Of a stretch of 64,000 bases of DNA, positions 51,926 to 60,027 are shown piece by piece. The stretch comes from Streptomyces sp. CB03234 (GTDB lineage: Bacteria; Actinomycetota; Actinomycetes; Streptomycetales; Streptomycetaceae), in NCBI RefSeq assembly GCF_001905885.1, contig NZ_LIYH01000001.1:808169-872168 (forward strand), written 5' to 3'. Position 1 is the first letter of the stretch; each line of letters opens with the position of its first letter. The position numbers and the translations under genes were made by a program. Below the pieces are notes generated by a model. That model was not told where the DNA came from, ran no database searches, and saw only the letters and a program-made list of their open reading frames with translations.

Positions 51926-52706
51926 GCGCCCGCCCGACCGCGTCCACGAACCCCCGCGCGTCATCGGCGTGGCACCGCACCAGGCGTACGGGACACCGCG
52001 TCCCCAGCAGCCGTACGGCCGTGACCGACTCGCTCAGCTCGATGGTGACGGACGTCTGCGAGGCGACCGCCAGATCGAGCACCCCTTCCGCCTTCTCGTG
52101 CGAGAACAGCGGCTCGTGCCGTACGGCGCTGATCCGCTCCAGCGGTATCACCAGGTCCACATGTGCCCCCTGCCGCACCCGCACCGCGTCCCCGTCCACC
52201 ACGTGCGGCCGGGTCACGGACGCGGCGTGCAGCCCCAGCACGAACAGCACGGTGTACACGTCCAGCACCAGGACCACGGCGTGGACGACCGGCCACGACG
52301 CCAGCAGGTACGACATGCCGGCCGTCTCCACCACGCACACGAACAGGAAGCCGTACATGTACGCGGCCTGGTCCCGCGCGTGCCCGAACGCCTCGGCCCC
52401 CGTACCGCCGGTCCCCTGCGACCGCCGCGCCACCCACCGCACCAGGCTCACCATCAGCCGCAGCTCGTGCCCGATCAGCCGCACCACCGGCTCCGGCACC
52501 AGCTCGTACACCGCCTCCCGGAGGCCGAGCCCCCGCCGCAGCAGCCGTACGAACAGCAGGACCTCCGCGCCCACCAGCGCGAGGACCGCCACCTCGGCCC
52601 CCACCACCACGGCGCCCGGTATCCGCACCCCCGCCACCAGGAACACGGCGAGTACCACCTCGGCGGGCAGCAGGGCGTACGCCATGCCCCGCACCACCCG
52701 CCTCAC
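51876..52706 (-). CDS. Membrane protein of unknown function, coupled to MerR gene
   Basis: This 276-residue protein has about four transmembrane segments (LLPAEVVLAVFLVAGVRIPGAVVVGAEVAVLALVGAEVLLFV near residues 12-53, then YMYGFLFVCVVETAG and VVLVLDVYTVLFVLGLHA). A cytoplasmic C-terminal domain contains DLVIPLERISAVRHEPLFS and LDLAVASQTSVTIELSESV. The GTG start overlaps the MerR stop (GTGA), so expression is linked to that regulator, and it is its probable target. Family unknown. The 3' end overlaps the convergent ribonuclease gene by 50 bp. Confidence 0.8.
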   Translation of the reverse strand: MRRVVRGMAYALLPAEVVLAVFLVAGVRIPGAVVVGAEVAVLALVGAEVLLFVRLLRRGLGLREAVYELVPEPVVRLIGHELRLMVSLVRWVARRSQGTGGTGAEAFGHARDQAAYMYGFLFVCVVETAGMSYLLASWPVVHAVVLVLDVYTVLFVLGLHAASVTRPHVVDGDAVRVRQGAHVDLVIPLERISAVRHEPLFSHEKAEGVLDLAVASQTSVTIELSESVTAVRLLGTRCPVRLVRCHADDARGFVDAVGRALTRERTGPSPVPGPPA

Positions 52707-53479
52707 CGCGCACGCTCCGCGGCGATCCGCAGCGCCCGCCGGACGGCCTCCGCCTGCGCGGCCGAGAGGTCCGCGAAGAACACCGTGGCCGGCCCGCCTT
52801 CCAGGTCACCCATGTCGTCGGGCACCACCTCGTCCGGCACCAGCGCCGCCAGTGCCCGCGCGGTCTCCTCCACCCGTACGTCGCCGGCCGCCGCGTCCGC
52901 GAGCGCGTCGAGCGCCGCGTACACCTCGTACGCCCGCTCCATCGCGCCCGGCGCCCCGGCCATCGTCCGCATGGCGCCCAGCAGCCGCGCGCCTTCCTCC
53001 TCCGGCACCACCGTCTCCAGCAGCGCGAGCATCTCCCGGTCCCGCGCGGCCATCGCCGGCTCGGGCCCCGGCAGGGCGGCCGAGGCCCTGGCCATGTCCC
53101 CGAACAGCTCCGCCTGCCCCGGCGACACCGGCCCCTCGGCGGGCAGCCGCCCCGTCCGCGCCTGCTCCAGCAGCACCCCCAGCCGCTCCCGGCGCGCCCC
53201 GATCTCCGCCTGCTGCCGCGCCAGATCGGCGTCCAGCTCCTCCAGTACGTCGACGAGCTCCCGCCCCGCGTCGCCGGCCAGTACGTCCCGCACCTCGTCC
53301 AGCCCGAGCCCGAGCTCGGTCAGCCGCCTGATCCGCGCGAGCAGCACGGCGTCGCGCAGCGTGTAGTCGCGGTAGCCGTTGGCCAGCCGCCGGGGCTCGG
53401 GCAGCAGCCCGAGGTGGTGGTAGTGGCGTACCGCCCGCGCTGTGATGCCGACGAGGTCGGCGATCTCTCCGATCCGCAT
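52703..53479 (-). CDS. MerR-family transcriptional regulator
   Basis: This 258-residue regulator has the MerR winged helix MRIGEIADLVGITARAVRHYHHLGLLPEPRRLANGYRDYTLRD at residues 1-43. A dimerisation coiled coil (ELVDVLEELDADLARQQAEIG) and a long helical C-terminal effector domain of about 150 residues follow, without the Cys pattern of metal sensors. An organic ligand is more likely than a metal. The ATG at 53479 is certain from the domain boundary. A MerR-type promoter with a 19-bp spacer overlaps its own start region. It is co-translated with the downstream membrane protein. Confidence 0.9.
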   Translation of the reverse strand: MRIGEIADLVGITARAVRHYHHLGLLPEPRRLANGYRDYTLRDAVLLARIRRLTELGLGLDEVRDVLAGDAGRELVDVLEELDADLARQQAEIGARRERLGVLLEQARTGRLPAEGPVSPGQAELFGDMARASAALPGPEPAMAARDREMLALLETVVPEEEGARLLGAMRTMAGAPGAMERAYEVYAALDALADAAAGDVRVEETARALAALVPDEVVPDDMGDLEGGPATVFFADLSAAQAEAVRRALRIAAERAR

Positions 53480-53495
53480 GAGGACCAGTAGAAAC

Positions 53496-53518
53496 GTTGA
53501 CGCTGCGACAAGGTCAAC
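53496..53518 (-). promoter_or_regulatory. MerR-type promoter/operator with 19-bp spacer
   Basis: On the minus strand, TTGACC and TCTACT are separated by exactly 19 bp, the elongated spacing MerR proteins correct by twisting. The dyad GTTGAC-N11-GTCAAC (53496-53501, 53513-53518) covers the -35 and spacer. The -10 lies only about seven bases before the ATG, so the transcript would be leaderless. Confidence 0.75.
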
Positions 53519-53634
53519 AGCAATCCTGCGGCCTTCCCTGATCATGTGCCACGATCGAGGGAACGACTCCCATCTCACGGACGGGCGGCCCGGCGATGTC
53601 CCAGTCTGACGAGCGACCGAGGAAGGGGCGTGAC

Positions 53635-54213
53635 ATGACTGCCATGGCACATGCACCGCTCACGCAGGCGGATGACCTGCTGGAGGGCTTCCTGGCGCTG
53701 GAGACGCCGGAGGGCTTCCGAGCCGAGCTGATCGAGGGGGAGATTGTCGTGACGCCGCCGCCGGACGGGGACCACGAGGACTACAACAGCCTGATCGTGA
53801 GGCAGGTGATCAGGCGTTCCCGCACCGACATGGACGTCTCCGGCAACAAGGGCCTCAAGCTGCCGAGCGGCGGCAGCTGCCCCAGGACCCACGTCATCCC
53901 GGACTTGACCTTCGCCCCCGCCGAGCTGCGGCTCTTCCGGGGCGCGGAGTCCTGGATGCCGTGCGACGGCGTGGCGCTCGTCGTCGAGGTGACCTCCACC
54001 CGGCCGCAGCGGGACCGCGAGACCAAGCGGCGCTGCTATGCCCGTGGCGGCATCCCGCTGTACCTGTTGGTCGACCGCGAGGGCTCTTCGGTGACCCTTT
54101 TCAGCGACCCGGAGGGCGAGGACTACCGCCAGGTCGTCACGATGCCCTTCGGCAAGCCGCTGCCTCTCCCCGAGCCGTTCGGCTTCGACCTGGAGACCGC
54201 CGACTTCCTCTGA
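53635..54213 (+). CDS. Uma2-family putative endonuclease (DUF820)
   Basis: This 192-residue PD-(D/E)XK-like protein shows GFRAELIEGEIVVTPPPDGDHEDYNSLI near residue 25 and HVIPDLTFAPAELRLF. The catalytic-type core is CDGVALVVEVTSTRPQRDRETKRRCYARGGIPLYLLVDRE near 115-155, with the E-V-T-S and downstream K. Uma2 proteins are very abundant in Streptomyces and cyanobacteria. Their nuclease activity is predicted from fold, and the role is unknown. The ATG at 53635 has GGGG seven bases upstream. It is followed directly by rnpB. Confidence 0.9.
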   Translation: MTAMAHAPLTQADDLLEGFLALETPEGFRAELIEGEIVVTPPPDGDHEDYNSLIVRQVIRRSRTDMDVSGNKGLKLPSGGSCPRTHVIPDLTFAPAELRLFRGAESWMPCDGVALVVEVTSTRPQRDRETKRRCYARGGIPLYLLVDREGSSVTLFSDPEGEDYRQVVTMPFGKPLPLPEPFGFDLETADFL

Positions 54214-54240
54214 CCCGCTGCCGGGTACCATGGTCGGCAC

Positions 54241-54650
54241 GGCAGACGAGCCGGGCGGACGGCCGCGTGGAGACCCTTCGGGGGTCTTCCCGAGGAACGT
54301 CCGGGCTCCACAGGGCAGGGTGGTGGCTAACGGCCACCCGGGGTGACCCGCGGGACAGTGCCACAGAAAGCAGACCGCCGGGGACCTCGGTCCTCGGTAA
54401 GGGTGAAACGGTGGTGTAAGAGACCACCAGTGCCCAGGGTGACCTGGGCAGCTAGGTAAACCCCACCCGGAGCAAGGTCAAGAGGGGACACCTCGGTGTC
54501 CCTGCGCGGACGCATGAGGGCTGCCCGCCCGAGTCCGCGGGTAGACCGCACGAGGCCGGCGGCAACGCCGGTCCTAGATGGATGGCCGTCGCCCCGACGA
54601 CCGCGAGGTCCCGGGGCACAGAACCCGGCGTACAGCCCGACTCGTCTGCC
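54241..54650 (+). ncRNA. rnpB: RNase P RNA (class A)
   Basis: This is the catalytic RNA of RNase P, which matures tRNA 5' ends. The ends pair as GGCAGACGAG (54241-54250) with CTCGTCTGCC (54641-54650). Conserved blocks are GAGGAACGTCCGGGCTCCAC near 54290 (P4 5' strand region), GGGTGAAACGGTGG, AGGTAAACCCC, AGATGGATGGCCGTC near 54575 and ACAGAACCCGGCGTACAG near 54618 (P4 3' strand). These leave little doubt. A strong terminator begins immediately after. Confidence 0.97.
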
Positions 54651-54692
54651 ATGGTGGCCCCGGCCAGGGTTTTCCCTGGCCGGGGCCACCAT
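54651..54692 (+). terminator. rnpB terminator
   Basis: A 17-bp perfect stem (54653-54669 with 54674-54690), extendable to 19 bp by the flanking AT/AT, closes a TTTT loop. It is the strongest hairpin in the window. Confidence 0.95.
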
Positions 54693-54766
54693 GCGTCCGC
54701 CCGCGTTGCCCGCCCGTACCCGGGCCCGGCAGTCCCCCTGCTCTGGCCGTGCCGGCATCCGGTGTC

Positions 54767-54874
54767 CTAGTCGCTGTGCTCCTTGCGGTGCCAGCGGGTC
54801 CAGACCCGGGCGGACAGCCAGGTGATGGCGACGACGATGACGCCGGCGATGACGTTCTCGATGATGTTGTTCAT
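54767..54874 (-). CDS. 35-residue single-pass membrane peptide
   Basis: The frame reads MNNIIENVIAGVIVVAITWL then SARVWTRWHRKEHSD. One hydrophobic helix (residues 4-20) is followed by a basic, aromatic tail that would stay in the cytoplasm. GGAGGAG lies about ten bases upstream of the ATG. It is 69 nt downstream of the 295-residue unknown gene, on the same strand. The composition resembles small membrane regulators or type I-like membrane peptides, but no partner or antisense RNA was identified. Confidence 0.65.
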   Translation of the reverse strand: MNNIIENVIAGVIVVAITWLSARVWTRWHRKEHSD

Positions 54875-54943
54875 GTGGGCATGTCTCCTCCGCGCCGGTC
54901 GGTGTGCGTGCCGACCGGGCGCGGCGCTGTGGGCAGAGGGGGG

Positions 54944-55831
54944 TTACCGGGCCGCGAGGCCCTGCGGCAGGTGCGGGTAACGCATGAAGAGGCGCGTTTC
55001 GTCGCGCAGCGGGATCTCGCGGGCGAAGTTCTCGGCGAGTTCCGTGCGGTGGCGGACGGGCTTGGGTACGTGCCGGTCGGCGCGGAAGCCGAGCATCCGG
55101 GAGAAGGCGCACCAGGCTCGGGAGTCCGTGCTCGGGCCGGTGGCCGCGTGGTGGGCGGCGAGCAGGTGCGCGGCGAGTGGGTCTCCGGCGCCGGCGGCGA
55201 AGCGCCACCAGTACATCGCGGATTCGCGCTTGTCGAGGCTGTAGAGCAGGCACCCGAAGGTGCGGGCGCCGGCTTCGTCGTAGTCCGCCGCGAATGCGGC
55301 GAGGGTGTCGATCTCTGCTGAGCGCAGCACTGTGCTGCACAGCTCGGTGACGTAGCCGAAGGCGAGGTACTGGCTCTTGGCGGGATCGGAGGTGTTGATC
55401 GGTGTCGGGCGGCGGCGTCGTGCCCGTGGCCGGCGCGGCTGCGGCCGCCCGTCCGGCCGCAGCGTGCGCGGGAGGGGGCCGGCGGCGGGTGCGGGCAGCT
55501 GGGTGATCTCCGTGGTCTCGCCCGGGTAGGGGTCGTGCGCGCCGGCGGCCGGGCCCGCGGGCGCGTACTGAATGCGTGCCGGCCGCCGGGCTTCGGATGT
55601 GATCCGTGCCGCCAGGCGCTGCATAAAGTCCTCGGTGCTGTGCTGCAGGACGTGCGCGCGGATCGCTTCGGCCTGGCGGGTCATCAGCTTCATCGCGCCC
55701 TCCGTTCCCGCTCCGTCCCGCGGCTGGTCCCCCTCGGTCGGCTGGTCCGGGGTGTGCCCGGGTTTCCCGGCGTTGCGAGCGGTCTCTTCGTGGACGGTCC
55801 CGGCCTGTTGGTTCAGGAGGTCTTCCGGCAT
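54944..55831 (-). CDS. Sigma-factor-coupled protein of unknown function
   Basis: This 295-residue protein is translated from an ATG overlapping the sigma-factor stop (TGATG) with AGGGG upstream. The N-terminal 145 residues are polar and disordered, including an Arg/Pro-rich RRPRARRRRPTP. The C-terminal half is helical with Sel1/TPR-like character (YGYVTELCS-type, then TFGCLLYSLDKRESAMYWWRFAAGAGDPLAAHLLAAHH). No transmembrane helix is seen. Tight coupling suggests a modulator or partner of the sigma factor, perhaps an anti-sigma-like protein, though it lacks a zinc anti-sigma motif. Confidence 0.78.
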   Translation of the reverse strand: MPEDLLNQQAGTVHEETARNAGKPGHTPDQPTEGDQPRDGAGTEGAMKLMTRQAEAIRAHVLQHSTEDFMQRLAARITSEARRPARIQYAPAGPAAGAHDPYPGETTEITQLPAPAAGPLPRTLRPDGRPQPRRPRARRRRPTPINTSDPAKSQYLAFGYVTELCSTVLRSAEIDTLAAFAADYDEAGARTFGCLLYSLDKRESAMYWWRFAAGAGDPLAAHLLAAHHAATGPSTDSRAWCAFSRMLGFRADRHVPKPVRHRTELAENFAREIPLRDETRLFMRYPHLPQGLAAR

Positions 55832-56400
55832 CAGGAGTCCCCTTTCTCCTTAGGAAGTTCCGTGAGCATGAGCTCGGTCAGCTGCTGACGGCCCCGGCAC
55901 GCGGCGGTCTTCGCGGCGCTCTGGGTGATGCCGAGGATCTCGGCGGTCTGGGCGTAGGACAGCCCGATGAGGTAGTACATCTGTACGCAGCGGGCCTGCT
56001 GCGGCGCGATGACTTCCAGTTGCTCCATGGCCCTGTCGAGCCGGTCGTAACGGCCTAGTTCCGTCAGGGCGGAGGCTGCGGGCATCTCTGCGACGAGGTG
56101 TTCGTACTTCGTGATCCGCACGCTGCTGCGGTAGTAGTCGGTGATCGCGTCGTTGAGGATCTTCGTGGCGAGCGCGATGGGGTTCGAGGCCGCGAGGATC
56201 CGCTCGATCCGCCGGTGCATCGTGACCATGGCTTCCATCAGGGCGTCTTCGGCGTCGTGCAGGTTGCGCAGGCGGTAGGCGGCTATGCGCATGAACGTGT
56301 CCAGGTTCTCCCGGAAGAATTCCTCGCCGCGGGGGTCGAGGCCCGGCTGGCCGGGGTCGGGGCCGACGAGGTCGCGTTCTTTGCCGAACGGATCGTTCAT
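55831..56400 (-). CDS. RNA polymerase sigma-70 family (ECF-like) sigma factor
   Basis: This 189-residue protein has a region 2-like part (FFRENLDTFMRIAAYRLRNLHDAEDALMEAMVTMHRRIER, residues 29-68) and a region 4 helix-turn-helix. Region 4 runs QARCVQMYYLIGLSYAQTAEILGITQSAAKTAACRGRQQL near 138-177. The C-terminal Ala-Ala-Lys-Thr replaces the more usual S-x-V-x-x-R-L, so promoter preference is hard to guess. GGAGGGG precedes the ATG at 56400. The frame to 56715 is rejected. It is co-translated with the following protein. Confidence 0.85.
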   Translation of the reverse strand: MNDPFGKERDLVGPDPGQPGLDPRGEEFFRENLDTFMRIAAYRLRNLHDAEDALMEAMVTMHRRIERILAASNPIALATKILNDAITDYYRSSVRITKYEHLVAEMPAASALTELGRYDRLDRAMEQLEVIAPQQARCVQMYYLIGLSYAQTAEILGITQSAAKTAACRGRQQLTELMLTELPKEKGDS

Positions 56401-56955
56401 CGGCCCCTCCGTGGTGCCGGGCTGCTGCCGGAGGCCGGGAGTACGGTCGGGCGCTGGTGGTGGACCGGCCGGTCGGGCCGATGGCCGGCCTGGTGACCGA
56501 GGGTGGAGCGGACCTGCGAGGCGGTGCGGGCGGCAGGCCGTACGACGGCTCCGGAGCACGCGGTGGTCATCCGACAGACGCAGGCCGAGCCGTGCGTGTA
56601 CCGGGTCCGGGTGGGCCCCACGAAGCCTCCTTCTTGATCCAGGATCGGAGCCCGGCGGCGACGGTGCCGTACGGGCGGAACAACGGCTTGTTCTGCCTTC
56701 ACACCGATCCGGCACCCCTCTGGAGTTACAAGCCGGCGCAAGATTTTCATACAGACAGTCATCGGTTAATCACATTTAGTCGGTCTACCAGGAGTGATGC
56801 GGTAGTTAGGTGATCCACGTCACACCCGCAGGGAGTGCCGCACGGTCGAAGGCCCGCTGGGACGTGACCGGATCGCGCATCGGTGCAACCGGTCGCGCAG
56901 CCGCGCGTGTGGAAGCCGTTGAACGCATGGAACCGACCAACAGGGGGAGTTGCTC
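56401..56955. promoter_or_regulatory. 555-bp divergent intergenic region
   Basis: No gene is seen. The stretch 56740-56815 is unusually AT-rich for the window (TTTTCATACAGACAGTCATC, GGTTAATCACATTTAGTCGG) and is the likely promoter region for the XRE gene pair, the sigma gene or both. No inverted repeat of note was found. Confidence 0.5.
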
Positions 56956-57714
56956 ATGTCCCGATGGAAGGAACTGCCCGCGGCGCTCGACGACAGCGAA
57001 CGTCAGCTGCTCGTCCAGTTACGACGTCTGAAGGACCGCAGCGGTCTGAGTCTCGCCGCCCTCGCCAACAGGACCGGCTACAGCCGCTCTTCGTGGGAGC
57101 GGTACCTGAACGGAAAGCAGCCCGTGCCCCGTGAGGCGGTCGAAGAGCTGGCCCAGGTATGCGGCACGGACCCGACCCGCCTCGTGGTGCTGCACCAAGT
57201 CGCCGCACGCACACGGAAAGGCGGCGGGCCGGGTGAGCCCGCACCGTCCGGGCCGTCCACCTCTCCGGCGCCGCGCGAGCCCCGTCCGGCGCGTACCTTG
57301 CCCATGCGACGTACGCTGGCGGCGGCAATCGCCGCTGTGGCGGTGTCCTTCGGCGCCGGGCTGATGACAGCAGGCGCCTGGGACGACGGCGCTCCGGTGA
57401 CGACAACCGGCACCCGGGCCGCCACCACCGGCTATCTGCGCGGCCAGACGTACAGCTGCGACATCCAGCGCGGGAACGGGGAACTGCGAGCCGGCCACAG
57501 CGACACCCGCGCGATGCTCCTCGACATCAACAGCACCGGTTTCGATGTGGTGGAAGCACAGTGCCTGCTCCGCGAACACGGCTTCGACCCCAAGGCCTTC
57601 GACGGGCTCTACGACGAGCGGACCCAAGCGGCCACCAAGGCGTTCCAAGCCAAGCGCGGCCTGGTCGCGGACGGGATCATCGGCCCGGACACCTGGGGGG
57701 AGCTGCGCCGATGA
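56956..57714 (+). CDS. Membrane-anchored XRE regulator with peptidoglycan-binding ectodomain
   Basis: This 252-residue protein has residues 12-70 as an XRE-type helix-turn-helix (LLVQLRRLKDRSGLSLAALANRTGYSRSSWERYLNG). A Pro-rich linker and one transmembrane helix near residue 120 (LAAAIAAVAVSFGAGLMTAG) follow. The extracytoplasmic domain carries a Cys pair (YSCDIQ, AQCLL) and a PG_binding_1 motif (LREHGFDPKAFDGLYDERTQAATKAFQ). It could pass cell-wall information directly to DNA. ATG 56956 is chosen for GGGGAG eight bases upstream. It overlaps the next, similar gene by four bases (ATGA). Confidence 0.87.
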   Translation: MSRWKELPAALDDSERQLLVQLRRLKDRSGLSLAALANRTGYSRSSWERYLNGKQPVPREAVEELAQVCGTDPTRLVVLHQVAARTRKGGGPGEPAPSGPSTSPAPREPRPARTLPMRRTLAAAIAAVAVSFGAGLMTAGAWDDGAPVTTTGTRAATTGYLRGQTYSCDIQRGNGELRAGHSDTRAMLLDINSTGFDVVEAQCLLREHGFDPKAFDGLYDERTQAATKAFQAKRGLVADGIIGPDTWGELRR

Positions 57715-58508
57715 TCACCGGTGCCGCGTGCGAGGAACTGGTGACCGAGCTGCGCCGGGCGCGGGAGCGGAGCGGTTTGAGCATGGCGGCGCTGGCCGCC
57801 CGTACTCCGTACAGCAAGTCGTCCTGGGAGCGGTACCTCAACGGGAAGAAACCCGTACCGCGTGGGGCGGTCGAGGCGCTCTGCCGGATCACGCGGGAAC
57901 CCGCCGAACCGCTGCTCGCGTTGTGGGAACTCGCCGACGCCACCTGGAGCGGCCGGGGGCGGCACCCGGGCGGCGCAGTCCCCTCGGCGCCGTCGGTCAC
58001 CGCTCCGGGCGGGAGGCCCGCCGCGCGTCGGGGACGGTGGGCAGGGTTCGCCGGCGCTGCCGTGGCGCTGTCCCTGGCCGTGCTCGGCGTGTCGATGGCC
58101 GGGACGCGGCAGGACCCGCCGCGGGCCGCCGCGGAGCCCCCGGTACGTAACCCCGGGTGTACCGCGGAGGCTTGCGAAGGCCGGAACCCCGTGGACATGG
58201 GATGTGGCGGCAGCGGGATGGTCCAGACCCTCGCCAGGCGCACCGCTTCCGAAGGCCGCCGCCTGGAACTGCGGCACGCCGAGGTCTGTCGCGCCCTGTG
58301 GGTACGGGCCACCGGCCTCGAAGCGGGTGACCGGGTCGAACTGCGCCTGTCCGACGGGCGGTTGCAGTACGTGACGGCCGAAGCAGGCCCCGAAGCCGGG
58401 AGGTATCTGTCGACCCCGATGTCCTCCGACACCGGCACGGGCACGACGGGAGTCCGCGTGTGCCTCAAGGCGGCGTCGAGCGGCCGAGAGGAGTGCTTCA
58501 CCGGCTGA
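57711..58508 (+). CDS. Membrane-anchored XRE regulator with DUF2690 ectodomain
   Basis: This 265-residue protein has residues 5-60 as an XRE helix-turn-helix nearly parallel to the upstream protein (ELVTELRRARERSGLSMAALAARTPYSKSSWERYLNGKKPVPR). One transmembrane helix lies near residue 107 (GFAGAAVALSLAVLGVSMA). A DUF2690 ectodomain follows, with its Cys-rich signature (NPGCTAEACEGRNPVDMGC near 145) and LELRHAEVCRALWVRATG. The pair probably arose by duplication of the DNA-binding half, with different sensor domains. Coupled translation suggests they form heterodimers or act together. Confidence 0.87.
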   Translation: MITGAACEELVTELRRARERSGLSMAALAARTPYSKSSWERYLNGKKPVPRGAVEALCRITREPAEPLLALWELADATWSGRGRHPGGAVPSAPSVTAPGGRPAARRGRWAGFAGAAVALSLAVLGVSMAGTRQDPPRAAAEPPVRNPGCTAEACEGRNPVDMGCGGSGMVQTLARRTASEGRRLELRHAEVCRALWVRATGLEAGDRVELRLSDGRLQYVTAEAGPEAGRYLSTPMSSDTGTGTTGVRVCLKAASSGREECFTG

Positions 58509-58725
58509 GGGCATGGCGGGCAGCCCCTCCCCGTCTCCCCACGTCCCATCCCGCACTCCGTCCCAGCAGGTCAGGGCGTGGGACGTCCCGTGTGCTCCCA
58601 CACCGGCGGCCGGCTGTGGCCCCCCGTGGACCGGGCTGGGCATCGTTGCACCACGCCAGGACCACGGCCCGGGAAGCGGGACCCACCGGGGGCACGCCGG
58701 ACCGTGGCCGGAGAGGAACACAGCC

Positions 58726-59199
58726 ATGAACACGCGTACGAAGCTCGCGGCGCTCGCACTCACCGCCGGGGTCGTCACGGCCACGGGCGGCGCCACAGCG
58801 CCCGCGGCCGTGGCCCTGACCACGCCGGCGGCCCACTCCGTCGTCCAGCCGGCCGCGGCCACGCCGGCCGACAACGGCGACGTCCGGGCGGCGGGTTCCG
58901 GGTCGGCCGACCGGACGCTGAGGACCAGCAACGGAGCCGGTTCCGTTCGCGTCAAGTGGACCTGGCACAGCAGCGCGAACGGCAAGAGCTACTACGGCAG
59001 CTTCTGGGGGACGTTCTACGACCACGCCCCCAAGGACAAGAAGTACGTGCTGCTCCAGGCCAAGTGGCAGGGCAAGGGCTGGACGACCATACGCACCGCC
59101 GCGAAGGGCGGCACCTTCAGCGGCGACTACAGCGGCCTCAAGGGCCTGAACTTCAGGGCCTGCCTCCAGGGCGGCAAGTGCGGCGCACCCGCGTGGTGA
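58726..59199 (+). CDS. Secreted protein of unknown function
   Basis: This 157-residue exported protein has signal peptide MNTRTKLAALALTAGVVTAT, ending near ALTTPA around residue 35. The mature part is small and rich in Lys, Trp and Tyr (WTWHSSANGKSYYGSFWGTF, then KKYVLLQAKWQGKGWTTIRTA). It is probably a beta-sandwich and has one Cys pair near the end (FRACLQGGKCGAPAW). GAGAGGAA precedes the ATG at 58726. No family was recognised. A 217-bp gap without features separates it from the XRE pair, and a terminator follows. Confidence 0.82.
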   Translation: MNTRTKLAALALTAGVVTATGGATAPAAVALTTPAAHSVVQPAAATPADNGDVRAAGSGSADRTLRTSNGAGSVRVKWTWHSSANGKSYYGSFWGTFYDHAPKDKKYVLLQAKWQGKGWTTIRTAAKGGTFSGDYSGLKGLNFRACLQGGKCGAPAW

Positions 59200-59260
59200 C
59201 CTCCCGGGGCCCACAGGTCTGACCCCGTACCTCTGATCGCTCGCCGACCTGGCCCGCCTG

Positions 59261-59288
59261 CCCCGGCAGTGGTTTCGCACTGCCGGGG
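59261..59288 (+). terminator. Terminator after the secreted-protein gene
   Basis: CCCCGGCAGTG and CACTGCCGGGG form a perfect 11-bp stem with a six-base loop, 62 nt after the stop codon. Confidence 0.88.
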
Positions 59289-59421
59289 CCGGGCGCCGGC
59301 TGGACACGGATTCCACGGGCCGTACCAGTCGGCCGGCCCCACCGCCGAACTGAAAATCCCGGCCGGGGCGGGGATAATCATGTTCGGGGCCAGGTCTGGC
59401 AACCGGCCGCAGGGAGCGACA

Positions 59422-60027
59422 TTGATCCGTGTTCTTCTCGTCGGGAAGACCCGCCTCGTGCGGGGGGCGCTCGCCGCTCTCCTCTCCCGCGAGGAGGACA
59501 TCGATGTCGTCGCCGAGGCGGAGGGGGACGGCGAACTCGTCGCGCGGGCGATGCTGTGCCGGCCGGACGTGGCGGTGATCGACGTCGACTGCAAAGAGGG
59601 CGAGGAGTTCGCCGCGAAGGGAGAGCTGACGGCGCAGCTGCCGGACTGCCGGATGCTGCTGATGATGGCCTCGCCGACACCCGAACGTCTCCGCCGGATG
59701 CTCGACCTGCACGCCGCGGGTGTCATCAGTACGAACGCCCCGGCGGACCGCCTGGTCCACGGCGTACGCAAGCTGGTGCGGGGGCAGCGGTTCATCGACC
59801 CGGAGTTCGCGCTGGTCGCGCTGGACGCGGGGGACAATCCGCTGACTCCGCGCGAGGTGGAGGTGCTCCGGATGGCCGCGGACGGCACGCCCACGGGGGA
59901 GATCGCCCAGCGGCTGTCGCTGTCCGTGGCCACGGTCCGCAACCACCTGTCGGCGATCACCAGGAAAGCCGGGGCGCGGAACAGGATCGACGCGATCCGG
60001 ATAGCGCGGGAGTCGGGCTGGGTGTGA
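59422..60027 (+). CDS. ramR: RamR/AmfR-like atypical LuxR-family response regulator
   Basis: This 201-residue protein has a degenerate receiver domain (residues 1-120) and a LuxR helix-turn-helix (LTPREVEVLRMAADGTPTGEIAQRLSLSVATVRNHLSAITRK near 140-180). The phospho-acceptor-like Asp is kept (AVIDVDC). The acidic pocket after beta-1 is Gly-Lys (LLVGKTRLV), and the conserved Lys loop reads GVISTNAP, so canonical phosphorylation is unlikely. Such orphan regulators activate SapB-type lanthipeptide clusters. The TTG at 59422 has GGAG five bases upstream. An ATG at 59380 lacks one. It is convergent with the exporter genes, overlapping them by 71 bp. Confidence 0.8.
   Translation: MIRVLLVGKTRLVRGALAALLSREEDIDVVAEAEGDGELVARAMLCRPDVAVIDVDCKEGEEFAAKGELTAQLPDCRMLLMMASPTPERLRRMLDLHAAGVISTNAPADRLVHGVRKLVRGQRFIDPEFALVALDAGDNPLTPREVEVLRMAADGTPTGEIAQRLSLSVATVRNHLSAITRKAGARNRIDAIRIARESGWV

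Noticed and set aside
59380..59421. ATG start for the RamR-like regulator
   Set aside because: No ribosome binding site is present, and it would add 14 residues before a normal receiver beginning. The TTG at 59422 has GGAG at proper spacing.
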